Below are positions 1-11,200 of a stretch of 64,000 bases of DNA, piece by piece. The notes under the pieces were generated by a model. It was not told the origin of the DNA. It saw nothing but the letters and a program-made list of their open reading frames with translations, and searched no databases. Position numbers and translations under genes: made by a program. The DNA comes from Anaerolineales bacterium (GTDB lineage: Bacteria > Chloroflexota > Anaerolineae > Anaerolineales > Villigracilaceae), in contig JAEURJ010000014.1 of assembly GCA_016789305.1 (NCBI GenBank), forward strand, positions 62,001 through 126,000, read 5' to 3'. Every line of letters begins with the position of its first letter. Position 1 is the stretch's first letter.

Positions 1-110
1 CCTTAGAAATCAGCCGGACATAAATCAATTTATCGATTCGTCTTTTCTGTTTCAATAAGAGCATTTTGTGACCCGTAGTTATCATTTAGCAGCTAAAAGA
101 GAAAAATAAA

Positions 111-2945
111 ATGAGCGAAAAAATAACGCTTCAACTGGACATACAGGAAGATAAGGAAATTCTCAGGCGCAACCGCACTATTGCGGTTGGTTTGATTACA
201 AGTTTTCTCTTCCTCGCTGTGACAGTCATCTTTGCGCCGGAAACTTTTAGCTCCCCCACCCCAAATTATGGCGGATTTTTCCTTACGATCCCAGTCGTGA
301 TCATCGGTCTCATCTCTGCACTGCTTGCCTGGAATAACAGAACCAACACTGCTGCCAGTCTGCTGCTTGGCACGGTTTTGATCATCGCCCTGGGTTCGCC
401 TGTCGTGGGTAAAGGTCAGGGTGTCAGCGTCGGGATTCTGGTCACGCTGATCGGCATCAGCCTTACCACCAACACCTTCCCTGAATATCTTATCAATCGC
501 GGCATCTCGTTATCTGTCCTCACGGGAGTTGGCGTAATCCTGCTGGATCAATTTATTCCAGATTTCGGCCTCGAATCCAACGCCTTTTACACGAATTTTA
601 CAGCAACAATCCTTTCCACGATATTTCTGGTTGTGAGCGCGCGAAGATTCAACACCTTCCCTCTTCGCGCAAAGTTGATCATTTCGTTCGCGATTGTCAC
701 CATCCTGCCTCTTCTTATTTTGGGCATCTACAATAATTACAATGCACGAACCACCTTTACAGCCGAAACCCGCGATCAGCTTTCCAATATTAGCGTTCTT
801 GCCGCCAGACAATATGATGATTTCTTCGAAGAGCAATTGACCCAGATCGGAACAGATGCAAAACAAACTGCGCTCATCGATTATTTATCCCTGTCCGAAT
901 TCTCACGCAAGAACAGCACTGAGGAATCAAAAGCAATTCAAACCTTGCTAACATTAAAGCGGAAGGACCCTGTTTTCATTGAATCCTTTGCCATCATCGA
1001 TAAAAATGGCAGGAAAGTGCTGGATACTTCCCCCGAAGATATCGGCAGGGATGAAAGTCAGGCATCTTATTTTCTTGCACCACTCGAAACCAATCGACCT
1101 TACGTTTCGAATATTACCTTCGTTGAAGAAGGCGAAGACAGCATCTATTTCAGTGCACCGATAAAGGGCGTGAATGGCAACACGGCCGGAGTTCTGCGCG
1201 TGGAATATCACGCTTCCATTCTTCAACACATAGCAAACGATATTGCACCGGAGGACCCATCGATCAGCATTTCACTGGTCGATAGATCCACCTATCTGCG
1301 CCTCGCTGATACCGGCAATAGAGCCACCTTACTGTCTTCTCTCGCAAATCTAACCGAGCTTGAGATTGCGGCACTGCAAGCAGAAGGACGATTACCAAAT
1401 AGCAGCGCTTCGCAATTACTTCTCGACACGGAACAGGCGACCGTTGATGGCATCAATAATATTGAAGACATGCCGTTTTTCGACTCCTACTCCGCATGGC
1501 AGAATTCCCCAACCACAAATACGGGAAGGGCTTTAACAACACAACCATGGGTGGTACTGGTAAGCGAATCGCAAAACATTGACGTTCTGACAATTCGAAC
1601 ACAGACACGCAATACAGTGCTGATCTCGCTGGCAATTGCGGTTCTCGCGATCTCCCTCGCATTTGCAGCTTCACAAGTCATCGCCGCTCCGCTGGTCTCA
1701 TTGACAAAAGTGGCTGAAAAAATTTCGGCTGGCGATACTGCGGTTCGGGCAAAGATCGAAACCGAAGACGAAGTTGGCGCGCTCTCGCAATCCTTCAACA
1801 AAATGACCGATGACCTAAGTGAAACACTAAGCACACTTGAGGTTCGTGTCGCGGAGCGTACGGCCGATCTTGAGATCTCTCGTCAGCAAAGTGAGAAACG
1901 CGCCAATGAATTACAGGCGGTCGGTGAAATTTCCAGGTTGATCTCGAGTGAGCAGAAATTCGAATCCCTGCTCCCGCTGGTTGCCCGCCTTGTGAGTGAA
2001 AGATTCAACTTTTATCATACAGGTATTTTCCTGCTTGATGAAACCAGACAATATGCAATTTTACGAGCCGCAAGCAGTGAGGGTGGAAAAAGAATGTTAG
2101 CCCGTGGACATACGCTGGAAGTAGGGACAACAGGCATCGTGGGATATGTGGCCCAAAATGGCACACCTCGCATCGCTCTTGATGTTGGTCTGGATGCTGT
2201 TTACTTCAACAATCCCGACCTTCCAGGCACGCGTTCTGAAATGGGCTTACCTCTTTCAACTCGCGGACAGGTGCTAGGGGTACTAGATGTGCAAAGTGAC
2301 AAGCCCGGTGCCTTCACGGAGGAAGACGCCAAGACACTCGGCATCCTGGCGGATCAAATTGCCATTGCCATCGAGAACGCCCGTTTGTTCGAACAAAACC
2401 AACAAACTTTAAATGAATATCAGGCCTTATATCGTCAAAATCTTCAACAAGGATGGGCCGCCTTCAGCCGCGAAGAGAGTTCGCTGGGTTATCGGCAAAC
2501 CATCAGCGGCGGTTCAAAGCTCTTGAAGCCCGTTGAAACAGATGAAATTCGTGAAGCTATCAACAAAGGCGATATACTGATTACGCAGCCGAAACAAGAT
2601 GACAGTGAGTCTTACATTGTGGTCCCTGTTAAACTACGAGGACAGATTATCGGAACTCTTAGAGTGCAAGCTCCAACCAAAAACCGCTCCTGGACCAGGG
2701 ACGAGGTAAACCTGGCAGAAGCAGTTTCCGACCGCCTGTCATTGGCGCTTGAAAATGCCCGCCTTATCCAGGAGTCACAAAAACAGGCCATCAAGGAACA
2801 AACCATAAGTGAAGTCACCTCCAAGATCGGCGCATCCATTAATTTGCAAAACGTGCTACAAACAGCCGTGGAGGAACTTGGGCGTGCCATGCCAGGCTCC
2901 GAAGTGTTGATCCGCCTGGATCGTGATGAAAGGAGTGGAGGATAA
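111..2945 (+). CDS. Membrane sensor: Cache-like + HAMP + GAF, no output domain
   Basis: A 944-residue sensory protein. About six hydrophobic segments lie in residues 20-180. A further membrane helix at about 185-207 leads into an extracytoplasmic Cache-like region (about 210-490), then a helix at about 502-523 and a HAMP domain (about 525-580). A coiled coil precedes a GAF domain at about 615-762, with the family signatures FYHTGIFLLDE and GTTGIVGYVAQNG. A second, divergent GAF-like module follows (about 765-944), ending its core with LALENARL. No histidine kinase, GGDEF or chemoreceptor signalling domain is present, so it must pass its signal to a partner, presumably the hybrid kinase encoded at 8208. 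It is the first gene of a seven-gene run and is followed 2 bases later by a paralogue. The ligand cannot be read from sequence. Confidence 0.85.
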   Translation: MSEKITLQLDIQEDKEILRRNRTIAVGLITSFLFLAVTVIFAPETFSSPTPNYGGFFLTIPVVIIGLISALLAWNNRTNTAASLLLGTVLIIALGSPVVGKGQGVSVGILVTLIGISLTTNTFPEYLINRGISLSVLTGVGVILLDQFIPDFGLESNAFYTNFTATILSTIFLVVSARRFNTFPLRAKLIISFAIVTILPLLILGIYNNYNARTTFTAETRDQLSNISVLAARQYDDFFEEQLTQIGTDAKQTALIDYLSLSEFSRKNSTEESKAIQTLLTLKRKDPVFIESFAIIDKNGRKVLDTSPEDIGRDESQASYFLAPLETNRPYVSNITFVEEGEDSIYFSAPIKGVNGNTAGVLRVEYHASILQHIANDIAPEDPSISISLVDRSTYLRLADTGNRATLLSSLANLTELEIAALQAEGRLPNSSASQLLLDTEQATVDGINNIEDMPFFDSYSAWQNSPTTNTGRALTTQPWVVLVSESQNIDVLTIRTQTRNTVLISLAIAVLAISLAFAASQVIAAPLVSLTKVAEKISAGDTAVRAKIETEDEVGALSQSFNKMTDDLSETLSTLEVRVAERTADLEISRQQSEKRANELQAVGEISRLISSEQKFESLLPLVARLVSERFNFYHTGIFLLDETRQYAILRAASSEGGKRMLARGHTLEVGTTGIVGYVAQNGTPRIALDVGLDAVYFNNPDLPGTRSEMGLPLSTRGQVLGVLDVQSDKPGAFTEEDAKTLGILADQIAIAIENARLFEQNQQTLNEYQALYRQNLQQGWAAFSREESSLGYRQTISGGSKLLKPVETDEIREAINKGDILITQPKQDDSESYIVVPVKLRGQIIGTLRVQAPTKNRSWTRDEVNLAEAVSDRLSLALENARLIQESQKQAIKEQTISEVTSKIGASINLQNVLQTAVEELGRAMPGSEVLIRLDRDERSGG

Positions 2946-2947
2946 CC

Positions 2948-4624
2948 ATGCTTCGAAAACTTTTTTCTCCACCCATCTTTCCCGAAGACGAAGAAAAAAC
3001 GAAAATTGCGAAATTGCTCCATCAAATTATCATCGCAATCTCCGGTCTTTTTCCGCTAGCCGGCGTCATTTCTTTTATAAATCCAGATGCAAGTCGATTT
3101 ATCCTGCCCGCAGGGATTGGATTGATCGTCGTCCTGGCGATCTTGATGGTGTTGAATCAAACTGGAAGAACCAGAACAGCCAGCATATTCCTGGTCACGA
3201 CACTGGCATTGATATTTACTTATTTTAATTACATTACGGCAGGCGAGCCGCGACCCATTTTGTTATTGTCGGTGAGTGCCATTATCATGGCGGGGCTTTT
3301 ACTTGGAGATCGTGCGTCCCTTATCGTCGCCACATATCTCTCAGTCCAGCAGATCGTGATGATCTATCTCAATACAACTGGAATCATCAGGGCACAGGGC
3401 ACAGGTACGCCGACCACAAACACCATTGTCATCATTGCGAGCTATTTGTTAATTGGCCATATATTCAGGCTCTCAATTTCAAGGCTCCAGGTCACCTTGG
3501 ATCAGGTACGCAGAAGTGAGCAAAACCTTCAAGCAAGCAATCGTGAGCTTACAGATCTGACGGAGACGCTTGAACAAAGAGTTGCAGAACGCACCCTGGA
3601 GGTCGAAAGACAGCAACAACAGGCGAATCGACGTTCACGTCAATTCGAAGGAATCGTTCGTGTATCGAAGGCGATCAGTACTGGCAAAAATCTACATGAG
3701 ATCCTTCCACAAATCACGGAATTGATTAGCCAGCAATTCAACTACTATCATGTTGGCATTTTCCTGAACGATTCGATCAACCAATATGCCATCTTAAGCG
3801 CCGCAAACAGCGAAGGCGGCCAAAAAATGCTTGCCCGGGGGCATCAATTGAAGATCGGCGAACAAGGTATCGTAGGCTATGTTGCCGCAAGCGGAAATCC
3901 ACGCATTGCATTGGATGTAGGCATGGATGTCGTCCACTTCGATAATCCCGATCTGCCGCTAACCCATTCCGAAATGGCCCTGCCGCTTAAATCAGGGACA
4001 GAGGTGATCGGGGCGTTGGATATTCAAAGCGTGGAACAAAACGCCTTTACGCAGGAAGATATCGAAGTGCTTCAATCCCTGGCAGATCAGGTAAGCCTGG
4101 CGATTCAAAACGCTCGTCTTTTCGATCAGACCAGCAGGCTTCTTTCAGATGCGGAAGCGATTCAAAAACAATATCAAAAAAATACCTGGGGACGCGTCGC
4201 CCGCAAAAAGAGACTCACCGGGTATAAATATACGATCACAGGCGCGATTCCATTGGACAACAACGATTCATATGCATCAGCAACGAATCCTTTGAAACGT
4301 GAAGTGTCTGTTCCCATATCCCTGCGTGGCGAAAATATCGGAACATTGGTTGTGCAAATTCCAAATAGTGAAAAGGTCAATACAGACCAAATGGATCTCA
4401 TCAAGGCGGTTGCCGAACGCGTCGCCTTATCCGCGGAAAATGCGCGTTTGTTTGAAGAGACAAATCGCCGTGCAGAACGTGAACAAGTCATCTCCGACAT
4501 TGCGGCAAAGATCACCACTTCCGTCCGCACGGAGAATATCCTAAAAACGACTGCCAAGGAACTCAACCAGCTTTTGGATGGCGCAGAAGTCTTGATCAAA
4601 TTGGGTACCGACAGGAATCAATAA
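2948..4624 (+). CDS. Membrane sensor: multi-TM + GAF, no output domain
   Basis: A 558-residue paralogue of its two neighbours that lacks the Cache and HAMP modules. About five or six hydrophobic segments (residues 15-180) form a membrane input domain. A coiled coil (about 185-240) with the motif VAERTLEVERQQQ connects to a GAF domain (about 247-392) very similar to the flanking proteins, with YYHVGIFLND and GEQGIVGYVAASG. A divergent GAF-like module follows (about 400-558) with ALSAENARLF. There is no kinase or other output domain. It starts 2 bases after the previous stop codon and ends 1 base before the next start, so the three sensors are very probably co-transcribed. The stimulus is unknown. 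Confidence 0.83.
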   Translation: MLRKLFSPPIFPEDEEKTKIAKLLHQIIIAISGLFPLAGVISFINPDASRFILPAGIGLIVVLAILMVLNQTGRTRTASIFLVTTLALIFTYFNYITAGEPRPILLLSVSAIIMAGLLLGDRASLIVATYLSVQQIVMIYLNTTGIIRAQGTGTPTTNTIVIIASYLLIGHIFRLSISRLQVTLDQVRRSEQNLQASNRELTDLTETLEQRVAERTLEVERQQQQANRRSRQFEGIVRVSKAISTGKNLHEILPQITELISQQFNYYHVGIFLNDSINQYAILSAANSEGGQKMLARGHQLKIGEQGIVGYVAASGNPRIALDVGMDVVHFDNPDLPLTHSEMALPLKSGTEVIGALDIQSVEQNAFTQEDIEVLQSLADQVSLAIQNARLFDQTSRLLSDAEAIQKQYQKNTWGRVARKKRLTGYKYTITGAIPLDNNDSYASATNPLKREVSVPISLRGENIGTLVVQIPNSEKVNTDQMDLIKAVAERVALSAENARLFEETNRRAEREQVISDIAAKITTSVRTENILKTTAKELNQLLDGAEVLIKLGTDRNQ

Positions 4625-4625
4625 A

Positions 4626-7424
4626 ATGTCAGAACCTACTTCATTCACAACAAGCAGATCCGATCAAAGGATAAACTACGCCTACAGATTCAGCGTCGGA
4701 TCCATCATTCTGTTCGCACTGGTCATCCTGATCACGTTCGTGGTAAACAAATCGTTTACCAGCGACTCATTGAGCCTGATTACACTGGCCACGTGCCTTA
4801 TTGCATCAATTATTAGCGCAAGGTTTAGCTTGCAGGGAAGGAGTGTGCCAGGCATTCTTATTTTGCTTGGTTCGCTTATATTTCTGACGATATCCCGGGT
4901 TTTCATCGCAAAGGGTCTTGCGATTTCAAGCGGAATTATCAATATCATTGTGGTGACCAGCATTGCCACCTATACCCTGCCAAGAAAATGGGTGACATGG
5001 GTGGTGACAACCGCATTCATCAATGCAGCCGTCACCATTTTATTAGACCAATATCTTGAAGGAATTCCCCCCACCACGAACCCGGAAATCGCGAACATAA
5101 TTTCCTTTGTCTTTGGTGCCATTTTTCTGGTCATACTGTTGGTACAATTTCCGCGCCTCACGCTGCGTGCCAAGCTGATCGTCGGGTTCATTTCTCTTAC
5201 TGCTTTGCCAATCATTATCCTCGGCACACTAACTTACATATCGACGCGTACAATTCTGGAAGAACAAATCAAACAGGAGATCCTAGGAACCGCCTTATCT
5301 GCCAATGCGAATTTCGAGGAATTCGCCAGCAGCCAGTTCGGAGTGATGCAAACCCAGGCGCGTTCGTCAGATTTCATCAATTATATTAATCTCCCCCCCA
5401 CACTGCGGAGCGGATCAGAACAAGAGCAACTCGCGGAAGAAAAACTCAAATCGTTCAGAAAAAACACACCTACCTACATCCGATCCTTTGCCATTGTCGA
5501 CATGGAAGGTAAAAGCATCCTCGACACCAATTCAACCACTCTCGGGAATGATTATTCCAAACAAGCGTTCTTTCAATATGTAAAGGCGAATAAGAAGATA
5601 TACGCATCCGGGCTTGCCACTCTCCCCGGAGGCGGCGATTATGTGATCTTTTTTGCTGTGCCAATACTTTCCAAATCCAACGAAATGGTCGGTATGTATG
5701 TAAGGATATATAGCGCCAATGTGATTCAATCAGTGATGGACCAGATCATTCGCGGGAATCGGGAACCTGGACGAACCACACAGTATAGTTACGTAATGGA
5801 CGGAACGAATTTCTTCGTTCTGGCACATTCCGTCCGCGTAGATTTGAACTTCAAAACCTATCTGTATCGTGACGATCACAATATGCTTTCATTGATGGAA
5901 CAAGGATTAATTGGTGGTGAACGCGATGACAGCCGCTTTCTTTCCCAACCGGAGACGGTAGCTGCCCTAACCGACATGGAAAACAGAACTTCGTTTGTTC
6001 TCCCCTCGCCCGCCAGTAATAACGAATCGACAGAAACTGCTGCAACACGCGTAATCAATACAGACTGGATCGTGCTTACTTCAGAACCTACCAACACAAT
6101 TACAACTTTGATTCAAGGGCAAACCCAGACTACAATAATTACAAGTATGATTATGATAGCAATCGCAGCGTTATTAGCTTTCTTTGCTGCAAATTTTTTC
6201 ACAAATCCTCTTACTGAGCTCACCGAAGTTGCCCAAAGCATTTCCGGAGGAGATTACTCAAAACGTGCCACCATCCGAACGAAAGATGAGATCGGTCTTC
6301 TTGCCGATTCGATCAATCTGATGACCGATGAAATCCAGCAGTCCATCGAAACATTGGAAAGCCGCGTGGAGCGAAGAACTGCAGACCTGTCACTGGCAAA
6401 TCTGCAAAGTGAAAAACGTGCACAAAGTCTGCAGACCATCGCTGAAATCTCACGTACAATCGCCACCGAAAAAGATCAGGAGCGTTTGCTTTCGCTGATC
6501 ACGAACATCGTGAGCGACCGCTTCGGTTTTTACCATGTAGGCATATTCCTTTTGGATGAAAACGGAAAATATGCCGTTCTTCGCGCCGCCAACAGTGCCG
6601 GCGGACAGGAAATGCTGGCGCGCAAACACAGTTTGAAGGTAGGTCAGACCGGTATCGTAGGTTATGTTACCTCCACCGGATCTCCCCGTATCGCGCTTGA
6701 CACTGGTGCAGATGCAGTATTTTTCAACAACCCCAGCCTGCCAGAAACACGCTCTGAAATGGCGCTTCCATTAACCACACGTGGAACGATCATTGGGGCG
6801 CTGGATGTGCAAAGCAGGATACCCAATGCATTTACAGATAGCGATGTATCCATCATCAGCTTGTTGGCGGATCAAGTCGCCATTGCAATCGACAACGCGC
6901 GCCTATTGGAGGCCGCGCAGGCATCCATTGAAGAGACCCAGGCGGTATTCAGTGAATATCTGGCTGAAGCATGGCAGAAGAAAACTGAAGCCGGCGTGAT
7001 CGGATACCGTCAAACTACGACTGGCGGCCAGGTGCTTACGAACGCCAACATGCCGGTCCTGGTATCATCAAATAATGGACATGGGAGAACACTTGAAGTT
7101 CCCATTCGAGTACGCGATCAGATCATCGGCGTTTTGAATGTAAAACCTGCTTCCGAAGAGCAAGATTGGTCTGACGAGGATATGAACATTATCGAAGCGG
7201 TCGCGGAACGTCTCGGCCTCGCCCTTGACAATGCAAGGTTGTTCGAAGAAACATCCACGCGTGCCACACGCGAACGCCTTGTTGCAGATATTACAACCAA
7301 GATCCGTGGCTCCAACAACCCACAGGAAATGATAAGGACCGCCATGGAAGAACTAAAACAGGTCCTTGGTGCATCCAAAGTGGAAATCCTGACCAAAAAG
7401 AACAATCCGTCGCCCGACAGATAA
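4626..7424 (+). CDS. Membrane sensor: Cache-like + HAMP + GAF, no output domain
   Basis: A 932-residue protein with the same plan as the one at 111. N-terminal hydrophobic segments (about 24-180) and a helix at about 180-205 lead to an extracytoplasmic Cache-like domain (about 210-495). A helix (about 501-525), HAMP (about 525-580), a coiled coil with RRTADLSLANLQ and a GAF domain (about 617-762) with FYHVGIFLLDE follow. The divergent C-terminal GAF-like module ends with LGLALDNARLF and a helical tail. No catalytic output is visible. The Cache parts of this protein and its paralogue differ far more than the GAF parts, which suggests different ligands feeding one shared output. ParA follows after 29 bases. 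Confidence 0.85.
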   Translation: MSEPTSFTTSRSDQRINYAYRFSVGSIILFALVILITFVVNKSFTSDSLSLITLATCLIASIISARFSLQGRSVPGILILLGSLIFLTISRVFIAKGLAISSGIINIIVVTSIATYTLPRKWVTWVVTTAFINAAVTILLDQYLEGIPPTTNPEIANIISFVFGAIFLVILLVQFPRLTLRAKLIVGFISLTALPIIILGTLTYISTRTILEEQIKQEILGTALSANANFEEFASSQFGVMQTQARSSDFINYINLPPTLRSGSEQEQLAEEKLKSFRKNTPTYIRSFAIVDMEGKSILDTNSTTLGNDYSKQAFFQYVKANKKIYASGLATLPGGGDYVIFFAVPILSKSNEMVGMYVRIYSANVIQSVMDQIIRGNREPGRTTQYSYVMDGTNFFVLAHSVRVDLNFKTYLYRDDHNMLSLMEQGLIGGERDDSRFLSQPETVAALTDMENRTSFVLPSPASNNESTETAATRVINTDWIVLTSEPTNTITTLIQGQTQTTIITSMIMIAIAALLAFFAANFFTNPLTELTEVAQSISGGDYSKRATIRTKDEIGLLADSINLMTDEIQQSIETLESRVERRTADLSLANLQSEKRAQSLQTIAEISRTIATEKDQERLLSLITNIVSDRFGFYHVGIFLLDENGKYAVLRAANSAGGQEMLARKHSLKVGQTGIVGYVTSTGSPRIALDTGADAVFFNNPSLPETRSEMALPLTTRGTIIGALDVQSRIPNAFTDSDVSIISLLADQVAIAIDNARLLEAAQASIEETQAVFSEYLAEAWQKKTEAGVIGYRQTTTGGQVLTNANMPVLVSSNNGHGRTLEVPIRVRDQIIGVLNVKPASEEQDWSDEDMNIIEAVAERLGLALDNARLFEETSTRATRERLVADITTKIRGSNNPQEMIRTAMEELKQVLGASKVEILTKKNNPSPDR

Positions 7425-7453
7425 TAATCGCACCAAAAAATAAGAGGTATCAC

Positions 7454-8242
7454 ATGACTACAATTATTGCCGTCTCAAATGAAAAAGGTGGTGTTGCAAA
7501 AACAACTTCAACACTTTCCCTCGGCGCCTCTCTCGCCGAGATGAATAAGAGTGTGCTATTGATCGATCTCGACGCTCAGGCAAACTTAACTCTTGCACTG
7601 GGTTTCGAACCCGGCGAAGCTGAGATCACATCGGCAAACGTCATCCTCGAAGGCGCCCCCCTGTTAAGTGCCCGCCGCAAAACGGATGTTGAAAACCTGG
7701 ATCTCATCCCTTCCAACTCACGCATTGAGACCTCGGAACAATTTCTGCCAGTCAGAACCAATTACACGATGATTCTCAAGAATGCAATTGCCAACGCAGG
7801 TCAAACACCTTATGATTACATTCTTCTGGATTGCCCGCCCGCACTTGGGGCCATCACCAGGAACGCACTTACGGCTGCAACTTTATTGATGATCCCCACG
7901 CAACCTGAATATTTTTCAGCATACGCGCTTCGAAATATGATGACCATGATCCGCAAAATTCGCGAAGACAACAATCCCGAGCTTGCCTACCGCATCCTCG
8001 TTACCATGCTCGATCGCCGCAATCGAACACACCGCAACATTCACGATCAATTGAGATCGACATTTGGTGAAGGTGTTTTCAACACAGTCATCGAAATCGA
8101 TACAAAGTTGCGTGAAAGCCCGATTGCAGGAATGCCCATCACAAAATACAAATCCGGTGCACGCGGTTCCACCCAGTACCGCATCCTTGCCCAGGAGTTA
8201 ATGGAATATGCCAAAGAAACAGAAAATAGACAAGCGGCTTGA
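7454..8242 (+). CDS. ParA/Soj-type ATPase, orphan, in a sensory operon
   Basis: A 262-residue ParA-family ATPase. It opens with the deviant Walker A motif EKGGVAKTT (about residues 10-18), followed by LLIDLDAQANLTLALG (Walker A') and ILLDCPPALG (Walker B). These ATPases dimerise with ATP, bind DNA non-specifically and position cargo such as chromosomes, plasmids or chemoreceptor clusters. A Shine-Dalgarno AGAGGT precedes the ATG. No parB and no parS-like site was seen nearby. The next gene, a hybrid kinase, starts inside this one (35-base overlap), implying translational coupling and a shared complex. The neighbourhood favours positioning of a sensory complex over chromosome segregation; that role is inference, the family assignment is firm. 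Confidence 0.9.
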   Translation: MTTIIAVSNEKGGVAKTTSTLSLGASLAEMNKSVLLIDLDAQANLTLALGFEPGEAEITSANVILEGAPLLSARRKTDVENLDLIPSNSRIETSEQFLPVRTNYTMILKNAIANAGQTPYDYILLDCPPALGAITRNALTAATLLMIPTQPEYFSAYALRNMMTMIRKIREDNNPELAYRILVTMLDRRNRTHRNIHDQLRSTFGEGVFNTVIEIDTKLRESPIAGMPITKYKSGARGSTQYRILAQELMEYAKETENRQAA

Positions 8243-11200
8243 TAAGCTCTTTGACAATTTAACACCTGAAGAAACTGCATCAGGAACAAAAAGCAAGGCC
8301 AGGGTGCGGAAGGAGGCGCCGCCTCTTTCCGCGCCGGAGCCTGTTCAGCCAATCCAAAATGCAGTCTCCACGCCGGAACCTTCCAAGCCGGCATCAAAGG
8401 AAATTTCTACACCTGCCACTGCACCTGAACCTATATCCATACCCGCTGCGCCACCTACACCTACATCTTCCCCAACTCCTTCACCCGAACCTGTCGCAGC
8501 AACAACATCGATACCAACTCAACCTGCGACGAAGGTCGAGACTGCACCGCGGCCTGCCAAACGCCAAACATCCATGCTTCCGCCTTTGCCTGAAACAGTT
8601 CTTGTTCAGGAAACTACAAGCGCCAACACATCAGGCTTCGCAATCAACTTCCAGACCGGAAACCAGGACTGGGCAACACTAAAAGTTGAAGACGACACAC
8701 AACGAGAATGGACAACCGATGAACAGCTTCTCGTCAGGCAGGTCACAGATCAACTGGCTCTGGCACTTGAAAACGCCCGCCTGTTTCAGGAAACACAGGA
8801 AGCTCTTGAAACAACCAAGGCCCGCGCAGAAGCGGAAAACCTGATCAATGACATTGCAACAGCCTTCCTTAATGTAAATGATCCGACCAAGATCAACAAC
8901 GAAATTAATCACAGTCTTGGACGTATTGGAAAATTCCTAAATATCGACCGTTCCTCCATCTTCATTTTCAACGAAGATGGAATCACCATGGAAAACACCC
9001 ATGAGTGGCATGATGAGGGAGTCGAATCCTATATTGAAGATTTCCATAATGTGCCGCGAAGTTCCCTTCCATACATGATGAAATTCATGAACAGAATGGA
9101 ACCATTTGTGGTATCGAATGTTGCGGAACTTCCCGAAGAAGCTCATGTTGACAGAAACGAATACCACCGCAAGAAGGTTCAGTCGACCATGAGTGTGCCG
9201 GTCGTTTTGCAAAATCAAACCGTGGGCTTTATCAATCTCGACTCTGTTGAAAGAATCAGGATCTGGCGCGAAGAGGATGTTACGACCCTGCGCCTTTTTG
9301 GTCAGATCGCCATCAGTGCACTTGAACGTGCAAAAGATCAAAGCGCTCTCACAAAGTCTGAGGCGGATTTGCGTGCACTGTTTTCCTCGATGGAAGATGT
9401 GGTGTTCGTGGTCGATAAGGATGGCAGATACGTCCGTATTGCGCCCACTAACCCTGCGCTTTTGGTTCGCCCGCCCGACGAACTGCTCGGGCAATTAATG
9501 CGGGATGTGGTATCCCCAAAAGAAACAGCGGACCGCTTTCTGAGTGCGATTCAGGAAACTCTCGAAAAGAATGAAGCAGTTCAGCTTGAATACGAGTTGC
9601 CCGTTGCTGGAGAGGTTTACTGGTTCCTTGCCAATCTCACCAAACTTGATCAGGATAATGTCTTCTGGGTTGCGCGTGATATTACAGAAAGAAAAAAATC
9701 AGAAGAGGCCATCCGCCGAAGAAATGAATACCTCGCAGTTTCCGCTGAGATCGGCAAGCTTGTCACATCCACGCTCGATCTGAACTCCATTTTCACACGA
9801 ACCGTAAAGTTGATCAGCGAACGGTTCAGCCTGTATCATGTAGCCATCTTCATTGTAGAAGAAACCGGTTTCAATGCGGCGCTTCGCGAAGCCACAGGCA
9901 TCGCGGGTGAAGAGATGAAAAAGAATCGCCACATGGTAATCGTGAACAACGAATCGATTGTTGGGAAAGTTACAACAAACGGTCAGGCTGTTGTCGTAAA
10001 TGATGTTCTGAAGGACCCGATCTATAAGTTCAATCCATTGCTTCCTGAGACCAAATCCGAAGCCGCCATTCCTTTGAGAATCGGCAACCGAACCATTGGG
10101 GCAGTGGATATTCAATCAAAGATTGTCGATGCCTTCACGGAAGATGAGATTTCCGTACTTCAAACATTGGCTGACCAAATTGCCATCGCCATCGATAACG
10201 CCCGTTCCTTTGAGCTTTCACAGGAAGCGGTGAAGGAAATGCGCGAAATCGACCGTGTTAAGAGTCAATTCCTCGCCAACATGAGTCATGAGCTGCGCAC
10301 ACCACTCAACTCCATCATTGGTTTTTCCCGCGTGATCCTTAAGGGAATTGATGGACCGGTGACCGAGTTACAACAACAGGACCTTTCCGCCATTTATAAC
10401 TCCGGGCAGCATCTACTCAGCCTGATCAACGATATCCTCGACCTGGCCAAGATCGAAGCCGGTAAAATGGAACTGGCTTTCGACGAAGTCAATATGGCAG
10501 ATGTGACCAACAGCGTCATTTCGACCATGTCAGGATTGGTCAAGGATAAACCGATCGAACTGAAACGCATCATTGAGCCGGACCTGCCGACGGTTCGCGC
10601 TGATGCGATACGTGTCCGCCAGGTTATGATCAATCTCTTGTCAAATGCCGCTAAATTTACCGACGAAGGCGACATCACAATCAACGTCGGCGTCAGACCT
10701 GGACCAACAGGACGGCTTGAACTTCAAGTGAATGTCACCGACTCCGGCACAGGCATTTCAAAGGAAGATCAAGCCAAGCTGTTCCAGGCATTCTCACAAG
10801 TGGATGATTCGCCCACCCGCAAAACAGGCGGAACAGGTCTCGGCCTTTCCATTTGTCAGCACCTTATCAGCATGCACGGCGGCCGAATCTGGGTTGAAAG
10901 CGAGGTGGGGCATGGAAGTACCTTCTCCTTTACCCTGCCGATTTATAGAAAAGAACGCGAGATCGATATCGCCGCTCCAGGCAGCCGTATCATTCTTGCA
11001 ATTGACGATGACCCGCAGGTGATCGGTTTGTATGAACGTTACCTGCAACCACAGGGATATCAGGTGGTCGCATTAACCGATCCATCGCGCGCTGTGGAGC
11101 GAATAAAACAACTCAAGCCGTTTGCCATCACACTGGACATCATGATGCCGGGGATTGATGGCTGGCAAGTCCTTGATCAGATCAAGGGTGATGCGGAAAC

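Noticed and set aside
7454..8242. Chromosomal parA of a parAB-parS system
   Set aside because: No parB follows and no parS-like 16-base palindrome was seen; the context is sensory.
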